In this document: positions 1 to 6,994 of the stretch, one piece after another
How positions within the stretch are numbered: the first letter of the stretch is position 1
Layout: every line of letters begins with the position of its first letter
Assembly: GCA_947311455.1 (NCBI GenBank)
Contig: CAMZKY010000155.1
Span: 1-10,951 of the forward strand
Length of the DNA stretch: 10,951 bases
Direction: 5' to 3'
DNA from: an uncultured Marinosulfonomonas sp.
GTDB lineage: Bacteria > Pseudomonadota > Alphaproteobacteria > Rhodobacterales > Rhodobacteraceae
Translations under genes and position numbers: made by a program
Notes under the pieces: model-generated
What the model was told of the DNA's origin: nothing
Seen by the model: the letters and a program-made list of their open reading frames with translations, nothing else
Database searches by the model: none

Positions 1-249
1 CTGCGTGGAGAGGCTTATGCAGGGCTTGGCGATATGCAAAACGCGGCGCGGGCTTATTTAGCAAGCTTTTCCAGCGATCAACACGGCGCGCGTGCGCCCG
101 AGGCGTTGTTTAAGCTTGGCACGTCATTGGGTGCGCTTGGCCAAAATAACGAGGCATGTGTGACATTGGGTGAGGTCGAGGTGCGTTATCCTTCATCTGA
201 TGTCGTGCTTCAGGCGCGTTCAGCCATGCGCAATATGAGCTGTCCTTGA
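1..249 (+). CDS. cpoB: Cell division coordinator CpoB (YbgF), C-terminal end only
   Basis: The frame is open from the first base, so the gene starts upstream of the window; 82 residues and a TGA stop are visible. The visible part is the TPR-like C-terminal domain: helical repeats with AYAGLGDMQNAARAY, then ARAPEALFKLGTSLGALGQNNEAC, then a closing helix with RYPSSDVVLQARSAMRNMSC. The pattern LG..LG..NEAC..L.EV..RYP is typical of YbgF/CpoB tails. In the family the protein is periplasmic, binds TolA, and coordinates peptidoglycan synthesis with outer-membrane constriction at division; it normally ends a tolQRAB-pal-cpoB operon, which would lie just upstream. The next gene, tilS, starts inside the last codons of this one, so the two are probably translationally coupled. 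The identification rests on one domain only, but the tilS-ftsH context supports it. Confidence 0.85.
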   Translation: MRGEAYAGLGDMQNAARAYLASFSSDQHGARAPEALFKLGTSLGALGQNNEACVTLGEVEVRYPSSDVVLQARSAMRNMSCP

Positions 250-1475
250 GCCTTCTTCCCTTGATTTCCGAACATTTAAAGCCGTTTCATGGCCAAACCA
301 TCGGTGTTGCTGTGTCGGGGGGCGGGGATTCGATGGCGTTGTTGCATTTGGCCTGTGAATACTACGGGGCCGCGCAGGTGCGCGCGGTGACCGTCGATCA
401 CGGCTTGCGCAAGGCGGCGGCAGATGAGGCGATGATGGTGGGGCGGGTTTGTGACGGGCTTAAGGTTTGCCATGATATTTTGCGCTGGACAGGGTGGAGC
501 GGAAAGGGAAACTTGCAAGATCAGGCGCGGCGTGGGCGCTACGGATTGATCACTGATTGGGCCAAAACCCGTGGCATAAAAACCGTGCTGATTGGTCATA
601 CCCAAGACGATCAGGCCGAAACCTTTTTGATGCGTTTGGCGCGCGGATCAGGGGTTGATGGTTTGTCGGGGATGGCCGAAACGCGGGTTGAAAACGGGAT
701 CCTTTGGGCGCGTCCGATGCTTGCAATATCGCGGCAGGAACTACGCGATTATCTGGCGGCCAAAGGCGCAACATGGGTCGATGATCCGACAAATGACGAT
801 GAAAGCTTTGATAGGGTGAAGGCGCGCAAGATTTTGAAAACTCTTGCACCTCTTGGCATTGATGCGGTGCGTTTGGCAAAAACGGCCAACGGATTGCAGC
901 TCGCACGGGTGGCGCTCGAAATGCAAACCCAAGAGGCCGCAAAAAATCTAACGCAGATTATCGACGGCAATGTGGTTGTGGCCCGCACAGGTTTTCTGGC
1001 GCTGCCCGACGAGATCGCGGCCAGAGTATTGGCGCATGGTTTGGTTTGGATTTCAGAGGCTGATTACCGCCCGCGCAAAACGGCGCTAACGGCGGCTTTA
1101 GATGATATAAGACGAGACAAATCCACCACGCTACACGGATGCAAAATCGCCGTGCGCCAGAATAACTTTGTCATCTTGCGCGAATATCAGAGCATCAAGG
1201 ATTTAACCTGCGGCGGGGATCAAATCTGGGACAATCGTTGGCGCGTTATCGGTGATGACAAGGATGTGACGATCCGCGCCTTGGGGCCGAATGGCCTTGA
1301 TCAATGCAAGGAATGGAAGAAAACGGGCAAACGCCGCGCCGAATTGCTGGTTTCGCCGTCTGTTTGGCAAGAAGGTCGGCTGATCGCCGCTCCCATGGCG
1401 GGTTTTGGCACGGGTTGGCAGGTAAAACCGATAAAAAACGCCGATGATTTCGTTTCGTCCATTTTATCGCATTGA
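246..1475 (+). CDS. tilS: tRNA(Ile)-lysidine synthetase TilS
   Basis: The product is 409 residues. TilS ligates lysine to C34 of the CAU-anticodon tRNA-Ile using ATP, so that the tRNA reads AUA instead of AUG; it acts in the cytoplasm and is normally essential. The N-terminal PP-loop ATPase is clear: SGGGDS at residues 24-29, VDHGLR at 50-55, and the family signature GHTQDDQAETFLMRLARG starting at about 117. WVDDPTND follows near 157-164. The C-terminal half (about 200-409) is less conserved, as in other alphaproteobacteria. The start used is TTG, whose bases overlap the cpoB stop as TTGA. The first downstream ATG is Met30, inside the ATP loop, so an upstream non-ATG start is required; a TTG at 261 is an alternative. 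No strong ribosome-binding site is visible, consistent with coupling to cpoB. Confidence 0.95.
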   Translation: MSLLPLISEHLKPFHGQTIGVAVSGGGDSMALLHLACEYYGAAQVRAVTVDHGLRKAAADEAMMVGRVCDGLKVCHDILRWTGWSGKGNLQDQARRGRYGLITDWAKTRGIKTVLIGHTQDDQAETFLMRLARGSGVDGLSGMAETRVENGILWARPMLAISRQELRDYLAAKGATWVDDPTNDDESFDRVKARKILKTLAPLGIDAVRLAKTANGLQLARVALEMQTQEAAKNLTQIIDGNVVVARTGFLALPDEIAARVLAHGLVWISEADYRPRKTALTAALDDIRRDKSTTLHGCKIAVRQNNFVILREYQSIKDLTCGGDQIWDNRWRVIGDDKDVTIRALGPNGLDQCKEWKKTGKRRAELLVSPSVWQEGRLIAAPMAGFGTGWQVKPIKNADDFVSSILSH

Positions 1476-1499
1476 ACAAATGGCCCTAATCCCTATTTA
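1472..1499 (+). promoter_or_regulatory. Candidate heat-shock (sigma-32/RpoH type) promoter of ftsH
   Basis: A TTGAA (1472-1476) is followed after 14 bases by CCCTATTTA (1491-1499). The enterobacterial RpoH consensus is roughly CTTGAA, 13-17 bases, CCCCATNTA; the -10 box here differs at one position and the -35 box at its first base. The -35 box overlaps the tilS stop codon. Transcription would start near 1506, giving a leader of about 50 bases before ftsH. ftsH belongs to the RpoH regulon in E. coli, which makes the match plausible. The assignment is by pattern only. Confidence 0.5.
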
Positions 1500-1511
1500 G
1501 AAGGGTAACAC

Positions 1512-1532
1512 GCGCGGCAAAGATTCCCGCGC
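1512..1532 (+). other. Hairpin in the ftsH leader
   Basis: GCGCGG (1512-1517) can pair with CCGCGC (1527-1532) around a 9-base loop. It lies just after the predicted start of transcription and 11 bases before the ribosome-binding site at 1544. It has no U-tract, so it is not a terminator. It could stabilise the 5' end or modulate translation; that role is a guess. Confidence 0.4.
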
Positions 1533-1543
1533 ATATACTATTT

Positions 1544-1549
1544 GAGGAG
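1544..1549 (+). promoter_or_regulatory. Ribosome-binding site that sets the ftsH start at GTG 1557
   Basis: GAGGAG lies 7 bases before GTG 1557 but only 1 base before ATG 1551, and it overlaps TTG 1542. Only the GTG is at a workable distance. The protein then begins MGNARNIAFW, which is the N-terminus I remember for Rhodobacterales FtsH. Confidence 0.8.
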
Positions 1550-1556
1550 TATGCCC

Positions 1557-3473
1557 GTGGGCAACGCAAGAAATATAGCATTCTGGGTGGTGCTTTTTGT
1601 GCTTATCCTGTCGCTGTTTAGCCTGTTTAGCAGTGGCACCAACAATGCAACATCACAAGCCAGCAGCTATTCCGATTTTGTTTCGGCTGTGAAAGATGGC
1701 CGTGTTGCCAAGGTGGTTCTGGATGGCGAAAACGTCACCTATTTTACTAAAGACGGCGTGAAAATCGCCACGATCCAGCCAAACGACGCCAACACAACAT
1801 CGTTGTTGATTGATAACAACGTGGGTGTGGTGGCCGAACGTCAGGAGCAATCTGGCTTCCTTTCGCTGGTTGGTATGTTGTTGCCTGTTTTGCTGTTGAT
1901 TGGCTTTTGGTTCTTTATGATGAACCGGATGCAAGGTGGCGGCAAAGGTGGGGCGATGGGGTTTGGGAAATCCAAAGCCAAGATGCTGACCGAAAAAGAA
2001 GGCCGCGTTACGTTTGACGATGTGGCAGGCATTGACGAAGCCAAAGACGAGCTGCAAGAAATTGTTGAATTTCTGCGCAACCCGCAAAAATTTAGCCGCT
2101 TGGGTGGTAAAATCCCTAAAGGCGCGTTGTTGATCGGGCCTCCGGGCACGGGTAAAACCTTGCTTGCACGTTCTGTTGCAGGTGAAGCGGGCGTACCGTT
2201 TTTCACCATTTCAGGTTCGGATTTCGTTGAAATGTTTGTAGGCGTTGGTGCAAGTCGCGTGCGCGACATGTTTGAACAGGCCAAAAAGAACGCGCCTTGC
2301 ATCGTGTTTATCGATGAAATTGATGCCGTGGGCCGCGCCCGTGGTGTTGGTATGGGCGGGGGCAATGATGAGCGCGAGCAAACATTGAACCAGCTTTTGG
2401 TTGAAATGGACGGCTTTGAAGCCAATGAAGGCGTGATCATTCTGGCCGCAACCAACCGCGCCGATGTTCTTGATCCGGCGTTGTTGCGTCCGGGCCGGTT
2501 TGACCGTCAGGTGCAGGTGCCATTGCCAGATATCAAAGGCCGTGAGAAAATCTTGAACGTGCATGCAGCCAAAGTGCCTTTGGGGCCGGATGTTGATTTG
2601 CGTATCATTGCCCGTGGCACGCCCGGATTTTCGGGGGCGGACATTGCCAATCTGGTGAATGAGGCGGCTTTGATGGCGGCGCGTATTGATCGGCGCATGG
2701 TGATGATGGTTGATTTTGAAAAGGCCAAAGACAAGGTGATGATGGGGGCCGAACGGCGCTCTATGGTGTTGACCGATGAACAAAAGGAAATGACCGCCTA
2801 TCACGAGGCGGGCCACGCCATTGTCGGGATCAAATTGCCCAAATGTGATCCGGTTTACAAGGCCACGATCATTCCACGCGGTAACGCACTGGGGATGGTG
2901 ATGAGCCTGCCGGAAATGGATCAGTTCAATTACTTTAAAGACCAGATTGAACAGAAAATTGCCATGGCCATGGCGGGCAAAGCTGCCGAAATCATGACCT
3001 ATGGCGAAGACCGTGTTTCAAATGGCCCGTCGGGTGATATCATGCAAGCCAGTTCGCTGGCGCGCGCAATGGTGATGCGGTGGGGAATGTCTGACAAAGT
3101 GGGCAACATCGATTATCAGGCCGCCCACGAAGGCTATTCCGGTAACGGTGCTGGTGGTTTGTCGATTTCTGCATCCACGCAGGAGTTGATCGAGGAAGAA
3201 GTGAAGCGCGTGATTGACGAGGGCTATGTCACGGCGGCCAAGCTATTGAAAAAGCACAAGAAGGAATACACCCTCTTGGCGAAAGGCTTGCTTGAATATG
3301 AAACGCTAACCGGCGAGGAAATCAACCGGGTGATTGCGGGTAAACCACCGCAAGCCGGAGATGATGAACCATCGGATACCGATAGCGGAGGTAGCGTGAC
3401 GGCGATCCCTAAAACCAAGCCGAAAAAGCCCAAGGCTCCGGATGACGGGATGGAGCCTGAACCTTCGACATAA
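1557..3473 (+). CDS. ftsH: ATP-dependent zinc metalloprotease FtsH
   Basis: The product is 638 residues from GTG 1557. FtsH is a hexameric inner-membrane AAA+ protease that extracts and degrades misfolded membrane proteins and short-lived regulators. Visible in order: a transmembrane segment at about 7-25, a periplasmic domain to about 98, a second transmembrane segment at about 99-122, then the AAA module with Walker A GPPGTGKT (194-201), Walker B IVFIDEID (249-256), ATNR of the second region of homology (298-301) and arginine-finger RPGRFDR (311-317). The protease domain has the zinc motif HEAGH (416-420) and the probable third ligand Asp494 in SGDIMQA. The tail beyond about 595 is rich in Pro, Lys and acidic residues and is probably disordered. 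Every catalytic residue I looked for is present. The gene follows tilS by 81 bases, with its own candidate heat-shock promoter, and a terminator follows it. Confidence 0.98.
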   Translation: MGNARNIAFWVVLFVLILSLFSLFSSGTNNATSQASSYSDFVSAVKDGRVAKVVLDGENVTYFTKDGVKIATIQPNDANTTSLLIDNNVGVVAERQEQSGFLSLVGMLLPVLLLIGFWFFMMNRMQGGGKGGAMGFGKSKAKMLTEKEGRVTFDDVAGIDEAKDELQEIVEFLRNPQKFSRLGGKIPKGALLIGPPGTGKTLLARSVAGEAGVPFFTISGSDFVEMFVGVGASRVRDMFEQAKKNAPCIVFIDEIDAVGRARGVGMGGGNDEREQTLNQLLVEMDGFEANEGVIILAATNRADVLDPALLRPGRFDRQVQVPLPDIKGREKILNVHAAKVPLGPDVDLRIIARGTPGFSGADIANLVNEAALMAARIDRRMVMMVDFEKAKDKVMMGAERRSMVLTDEQKEMTAYHEAGHAIVGIKLPKCDPVYKATIIPRGNALGMVMSLPEMDQFNYFKDQIEQKIAMAMAGKAAEIMTYGEDRVSNGPSGDIMQASSLARAMVMRWGMSDKVGNIDYQAAHEGYSGNGAGGLSISASTQELIEEEVKRVIDEGYVTAAKLLKKHKKEYTLLAKGLLEYETLTGEEINRVIAGKPPQAGDDEPSDTDSGGSVTAIPKTKPKKPKAPDDGMEPEPST

Positions 3474-3481
3474 AATCTATA

Positions 3482-3516
3482 AAGCGCCACTGGTTTTGCC
3501 CGTGGCGTTTTTGTTT
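3482..3516 (+). terminator. Rho-independent terminator after ftsH
   Basis: AAGCGCCAC (3482-3490) pairs with GTGGCGTTT (3502-3510), nine pairs including one G-U, around an 11-base loop. A T-rich run (TTGTTTT) follows. It begins 8 bases after the ftsH stop and closes the cpoB-tilS-ftsH unit. Confidence 0.85.
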
Positions 3517-3532
3517 TAATACGCGGCTCTTC

Positions 3533-3552
3533 GTGCCCTTGCGGGCACTTTT
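3533..3552 (+). terminator. Second hairpin with short T-run, possible back-up terminator
   Basis: GTGCCC (3533-3538) pairs with GGGCAC (3543-3548) around a TTGC loop, followed by TTTT (3549-3552). The stem is short but GC-rich. The core GCCC-TTGC-GGGC recurs exactly in the spacer after folD (6940-6951), so it may be part of a dispersed repeat rather than a dedicated terminator. Confidence 0.45.
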
Positions 3553-3906
3553 CGCAACAGAGACGCCCGTAAGTGCGCTTCCCATGTTGGGTTGACTCGC
3601 CTGTCCTGCTCATGGTTCAGCATTGTATCCCATGAAGGGCTGGATAAAGTCGTAATAGAAATGTGTACCGATGCGTTTATTCCTGCGTTGAGCACGAAGG
3701 AATGTTGCGTTTGGGTGATGAAATGGGACTACATATTCCGGATCAGCCACAGTGGCCGCATTTGGGCGCAGCCTTACAAGAATAAAAAGACGAATCCGTC
3801 GTTGGAAATGTCGGTTTCGCGTGCGTCTTGTTATTTTTTCATTATAGTTTGACGCCAGAATGTTGCACCGCTTACTGGTGTTGACGCGTGCAAAAGGCCA
3901 ATTAAC
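3553..3906 (+). other. Intergenic region before fhs, no convincing gene
   Basis: About 350 bases precede fhs. Both strands are open over much of it, but no reading frame has a good start site or a recognisable product. Structural hints: ATTCCT/AGGAAT around a 13-base loop (3679-3703); an 11-base arm (3782-3792) pairing at 10 of 11 positions with 3824-3834, followed by a run of six T (3834-3839), which resembles a weak terminator; and CACC-7-GGTG (3866-3880). TTGACGC occurs twice, at about 3849 and 3881. It could hold the fhs promoter and a structured leader or a small RNA. I recognise no known riboswitch. AAAAGG at 3892-3897 is the likely fhs ribosome-binding site. Confidence 0.4.
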
Positions 3907-5583
3907 ATGAGCTATAAAACCGATATCCAAATCGCCCGCGAAGCCAAAAAACAGTCCATTCAGGCGATTGGTGATAAGCTGGGAATTCCGACTGAACATT
4001 TGCTGCCCTATGGCCATGATAAAGCGAAAGTTAGCCAAGACTTTATCGAGAGCGTCATGAGTAATCGCAAAGGCAAGCTGATCCTTGTGACCGCGATCAA
4101 CCCGACCCCGGCAGGCGAAGGCAAAACCACCACCACCGTTGGTTTGGGGGATGGTCTGAACCGGATCGGTAAAAAAGCGGCAATTTGTATTCGCGAGGCC
4201 TCTCTTGGCCCGTGTTTCGGGATGAAAGGCGGGGCCGCAGGGGGCGGGATGGCGCAGGTGGTGCCGATGGAAGAAATGAATCTGCATTTCACCGGAGATT
4301 TCCACGCCATTACCTCGGCGCATAATCTGCTAAGCGCGATGATTGATAACCACATTTATTGGGGCAACAGCCTAGAAATTGACGAACGTCGCGTTGTGTG
4401 GAAACGGGTTCTGGATATGAATGACCGCGCGCTGCGTGATACGGTGACGTCACTGGGCGGGGTGGCCAACGGGTTCCCGCGCCAAACGGGGTTTGATATT
4501 ACTGTGGCCTCCGAGGTGATGGCGATCTTGTGTCTGTCAAACAATCTGGAAGATCTGCAAGAACGTCTGGGCGATATCATTGTCGCCTATACCCGCGAAC
4601 GTAAACCGATCTATTGCCGCGATATCAAAGCCGATGGCGCAATGACGGTTCTGTTAAAAGACGCGATGCAGCCCAATTTGGTGCAAACTCTGGAAAACAA
4701 TCCGGCCTTTGTGCATGGCGGCCCGTTTGCCAATATTGCGCATGGGTGTAATTCGGTGATTGCCACCAACACCGCCTTGCGTTTGGCAGATTATGTGGTG
4801 ACAGAAGCTGGTTTTGGCGCAGATCTGGGCGCGGAAAAATTCATGAATATCAAATGCCGCAAAGCCGGCCTTGCGCCGGATTGCGTGGTGATCGTGGCCA
4901 CGGTGCGGGCGATGAAGATGAATGGCGGAGTTTTGAAAAAAGAGTTGGGGACGGAAAATGTGCAAGCTGTGATAGATGGCTGTCCGAACCTTGGCCGTCA
5001 TATCGGCAATATGAAAAGCTTTGGGGTGCCGGTTGTGGTGGCGATCAACCACTTTGTCACCGATACCGATGCCGAGGTGCAGGCGATTCAGGATTATGTT
5101 GTTTCGCAAGGCTCCGAAGCGATCTTGTCGCGTCATTGGGAGCTGGGCGGCGAAGGGGCCGAGCATTTGGCCGAACGGGTGGCTGAAATCGCCGATAGCG
5201 GCATTTCGCAATTTGCGCCGCTTTATGTGGATGATCTGCCCTTGTTCGAAAAAATCGAACGCATCGCCCACAGTATTTATCGTTCAAACGAAGTGATCGC
5301 CGACAAAAAAGTCCGCGATCAGCTGCGCGCATGGGAAGATGCCGGATACGGGCATTTGCCGATTTGTATGGCCAAAACCCAGTATTCATTTTCGACCGAT
5401 CCAAATCTGCGCGGGGCACCAACCGGCCACACCATCCCGATCCGCGAAGTGCGCCTATCGGCGGGGGCCGGATTTGTGGTGGTGGTGTGCGGTGATATTA
5501 TGACCATGCCTGGTCTGCCACGTGTGCCCTCGGCCGAACAGATCATGCTGAATGATGAAGGTGAAGTCGAAGGTTTGTTCTAG
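3907..5583 (+). CDS. fhs: Formate-tetrahydrofolate ligase
   Basis: The product is 558 residues, the usual family length. The enzyme makes 10-formyl-THF from formate, THF and ATP in the cytoplasm. The phosphate-binding loop TPAGEGKT is at residues 67-74, and the surrounding ITAINPTPAGEGKTTTTVGLGDGL is the family signature. Other conserved blocks are EASLGPCFGMKGGAAGGG, LHFTGDFHAITSAHNLL, the DMNDRALR segment, and PFANIAHGCNS; the C-terminus carries a TMPGLP-type motif. The start ATG is preceded by AAAAGG nine bases upstream. Downstream are a chorismate mutase-like gene and folD on the same strand, so fhs and folD probably form one unit that links formate to 5,10-methylene-THF. In roseobacters this pathway handles C1 units from methylated compounds; that role is from general knowledge, not from this sequence. 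Long minus-strand frames within the gene are shadows. Confidence 0.98.
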   Translation: MSYKTDIQIAREAKKQSIQAIGDKLGIPTEHLLPYGHDKAKVSQDFIESVMSNRKGKLILVTAINPTPAGEGKTTTTVGLGDGLNRIGKKAAICIREASLGPCFGMKGGAAGGGMAQVVPMEEMNLHFTGDFHAITSAHNLLSAMIDNHIYWGNSLEIDERRVVWKRVLDMNDRALRDTVTSLGGVANGFPRQTGFDITVASEVMAILCLSNNLEDLQERLGDIIVAYTRERKPIYCRDIKADGAMTVLLKDAMQPNLVQTLENNPAFVHGGPFANIAHGCNSVIATNTALRLADYVVTEAGFGADLGAEKFMNIKCRKAGLAPDCVVIVATVRAMKMNGGVLKKELGTENVQAVIDGCPNLGRHIGNMKSFGVPVVVAINHFVTDTDAEVQAIQDYVVSQGSEAILSRHWELGGEGAEHLAERVAEIADSGISQFAPLYVDDLPLFEKIERIAHSIYRSNEVIADKKVRDQLRAWEDAGYGHLPICMAKTQYSFSTDPNLRGAPTGHTIPIREVRLSAGAGFVVVVCGDIMTMPGLPRVPSAEQIMLNDEGEVEGLF

Positions 5584-5665
5584 GGTATCACGGGCTTGTA
5601 TTCGCCTGCGTTTTCACCTCATAAACAGGGAGGAAAATGCAAGCCGGATCAACAAAGGAACGAAA

Positions 5666-6007
5666 GTGCAGCCTGTTACCACCTTTAAAAATATGGCCGA
5701 CCTGCGCGTTGAAATCGACGCGCTGGATGGCCGCATTGTTACCCTATTGGCACAACGTGCCAAATTGATTGCGCAAGCGGTTGTTCTGAAACCGGCGGAG
5801 GGCTTGCCTGCACGGATAGATAGCCGTGTTGATGCTGTGATAGACAATGTAACAACAAAAGCGCAGGATCAGGGGCTTGACCCCGATCTTGTAGAAACCT
5901 TGTGGCGCGAAATGATCGAATGGTCGATCCGACTGGAAGAAAAGACATTGGGAACCGCCACAACCACGGCCCCATCACAAAACCAATCCGAGGAGACAGG
6001 ATTATGA
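5666..6007 (+). CDS. Short AroQ-fold chorismate mutase-like protein
   Basis: The product is 113 residues from GTG 5666, with AAGGA six bases upstream. Chorismate mutases of the AroQ class convert chorismate to prephenate, towards Phe and Tyr. The three-helix pattern is clear: LRVEIDALDGRIVTLLAQR (13-31), a loop with LPARIDSRVDAV (47-58), and GLDPDLVETLWREMIEWSI (70-88). Candidate active-site residues are Arg14, Arg31, Lys42 and Arg54. The position of the glutamine found in E. coli mutase (Gln88) and in PchB (Gln90) appears to be Glu91. Loop spacing resembles PchB (isochorismate pyruvate lyase) as much as the classical mutase, so the exact reaction is open. The tail after 96 is Thr/Gln-rich. 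The same frame stays open upstream into fhs, but no better start is seen. ATG 5693 is an alternative without a ribosome-binding site. The gene overlaps folD as ATGA, so the two are probably translationally coupled. Confidence 0.85.
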   Translation: MQPVTTFKNMADLRVEIDALDGRIVTLLAQRAKLIAQAVVLKPAEGLPARIDSRVDAVIDNVTTKAQDQGLDPDLVETLWREMIEWSIRLEEKTLGTATTTAPSQNQSEETGL

Positions 6008-6906
6008 GTGCAAAAATTATCGATGGCAAAGCCTTTGCCGCCACTGTTCGCGAACGTGTTGCGGTGCATGTGGCACGCCTGAAGGCCGATCATAGTATCA
6101 CGCCGGGGTTGGCTGTGGTGCTGGTGGGGGAAGACCCCGCCTCGCAGGTTTATGTGCGCTCCAAAGGCAAGATGACTGTTGAGGTCGGGATGAATTCCTA
6201 TGAGCATAAGCTGGATGCGGATACCTCCGAGGCGGATTTGCTTGCACTGATTCAACAACTGAACAACGACGAGGATGTGCATGGAATCCTTGTGCAATTA
6301 CCACTTCCAAATCATTTAAACGAAGACCTAGTGATCAATGCGATTGATCCGGCCAAAGATGTGGATGGATTTTGTTTGTCCAATGTTGGCAAACTGGCCA
6401 CCGGGCAAAAATCAATGGTGCCGTGCACGCCGCTGGGCTGTTTGATGATGCTGCGCGACCATCACGGATCATTGTCGGGGTTGAATGCGGTGGTGATCGG
6501 GCGCTCCAACATTGTGGGCAAACCCATGGCGGCGCTGTTGCTGGGCGATAGCTGCACCGTCACCATCGCCCATTCCCGCACCAAAGATCTACCTGATGTG
6601 GTGCGCGGGGCGGATATTGTTGTGGCGGCCGTTGGCCGCCCTGAAATGGTGCCCGGTGACTGGATCAAAAAAGGCGCAACGGTGATAGATGTGGGGATCA
6701 ACCGCATTGATGCGCCTGAACGGGGCGAAGGCAAAACCCGCCTTGTGGGGGATGTGGATTTCGGTAGCGCATCGGAAGTAGCCGGTGCGATTACGCCTGT
6801 GCCTGGTGGTGTTGGGCCAATGACGATTGCTTGTTTGCTGGCCAATACGGTGACGGCCTGTAGCCGCGCCAACGGATTGATCGAGCCGGATGATTTGACG
6901 GTTTGA
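6004..6906 (+). CDS. folD: Bifunctional methylene-THF dehydrogenase / methenyl-THF cyclohydrolase FolD
   Basis: The product is 300 residues, close to the family norm. FolD interconverts 5,10-methylene-THF, 5,10-methenyl-THF and 10-formyl-THF with NADP. Tyr50 and the catalytic Lys54 sit in YVRSK; GILVQLPLP and DPAKDVDGF follow; the dinucleotide-binding signature GRSNIVGKPM is at 166-175; PGGVGPMT closes the active site at 267-274. All key residues are present. The ATG overlaps the stop of the preceding gene (ATGA), with GAGGAG a few bases upstream, which fixes this start against the longer open frame from 5902. FolD takes 10-formyl-THF made by Fhs, encoded two genes upstream, and reduces it to methylene-THF for serine and thymidylate synthesis, or works in the oxidative direction. 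Confidence 0.98.
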   Translation: MSAKIIDGKAFAATVRERVAVHVARLKADHSITPGLAVVLVGEDPASQVYVRSKGKMTVEVGMNSYEHKLDADTSEADLLALIQQLNNDEDVHGILVQLPLPNHLNEDLVINAIDPAKDVDGFCLSNVGKLATGQKSMVPCTPLGCLMMLRDHHGSLSGLNAVVIGRSNIVGKPMAALLLGDSCTVTIAHSRTKDLPDVVRGADIVVAAVGRPEMVPGDWIKKGATVIDVGINRIDAPERGEGKTRLVGDVDFGSASEVAGAITPVPGGVGPMTIACLLANTVTACSRANGLIEPDDLTV

Positions 6907-6912
6907 ATTGCG

Positions 6913-6956
6913 CCGCGCTACGCGCGTCGCGGTGGCCTTGCCCTTGCGGGCAAGGC
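6913..6956 (+). repeat. Palindrome cluster after folD
   Basis: Two hairpins follow the folD stop. CCGCG (6913-6917) pairs with CGCGG (6928-6932) around a 10-base loop. GCCTTGCCC (6935-6943) pairs perfectly with GGGCAAGGC (6948-6956) around a TTGC loop. The core GCCCTTGCGGGC also occurs downstream of ftsH (3535-3546), so this is probably a dispersed intergenic palindrome. Confidence 0.6.
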
Positions 6957-6958
6957 GG

Positions 6959-6980
6959 TGCCTCCGGCGGAGGTATTTAT
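6959..6980 (+). terminator. CCTCCGGCGGAGG hairpin, probable folD terminator
   Basis: CCTCC (6961-6965) pairs with GGAGG (6969-6973) around GGC, extendable by one G-T and one T-A pair, followed by TATTTAT. From memory, variants of this hairpin plus TATTT plus an A/G-rich tail (here GACAAGAAGAA) recur after genes across Rhodobacterales. The T-run is imperfect. Confidence 0.5.
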
Positions 6981-6994
6981 GACAAGAAGAATTG

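Noticed and set aside
1542..1556. FtsH starting at TTG 1542 or ATG 1551
   Set aside because: Both overlap or touch the GAGGAG ribosome-binding site; GTG 1557 has correct spacing and gives the usual N-terminus.
1841..2816. Two minus-strand frames of about 200 codons inside ftsH
   Set aside because: Antisense shadows of the well-conserved AAA domain; no ribosome-binding sites or protein-like composition.
3592..3852. 86-codon plus-strand frame in the ftsH-fhs gap
   Set aside because: It needs a TTG start, has no ribosome-binding site, and its product is unlike any protein I know.
3610..4323. 237-codon minus-strand frame across the gap and the fhs start
   Set aside because: Most of it is antisense to fhs and reflects codon bias of that gene; the part in the gap (3610-3906) has no recognisable domain or independent start.
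4654..5271. 205-codon minus-strand frame inside fhs
   Set aside because: Shadow of fhs, His/Arg-rich translation typical of antisense frames in GC-rich third positions.
5902..6003. 34-residue N-terminal extension of FolD
   Set aside because: FolD proteins begin near MSAKIIDGK; ATG 6004 has a good ribosome-binding site and the extension lies inside the mutase gene.
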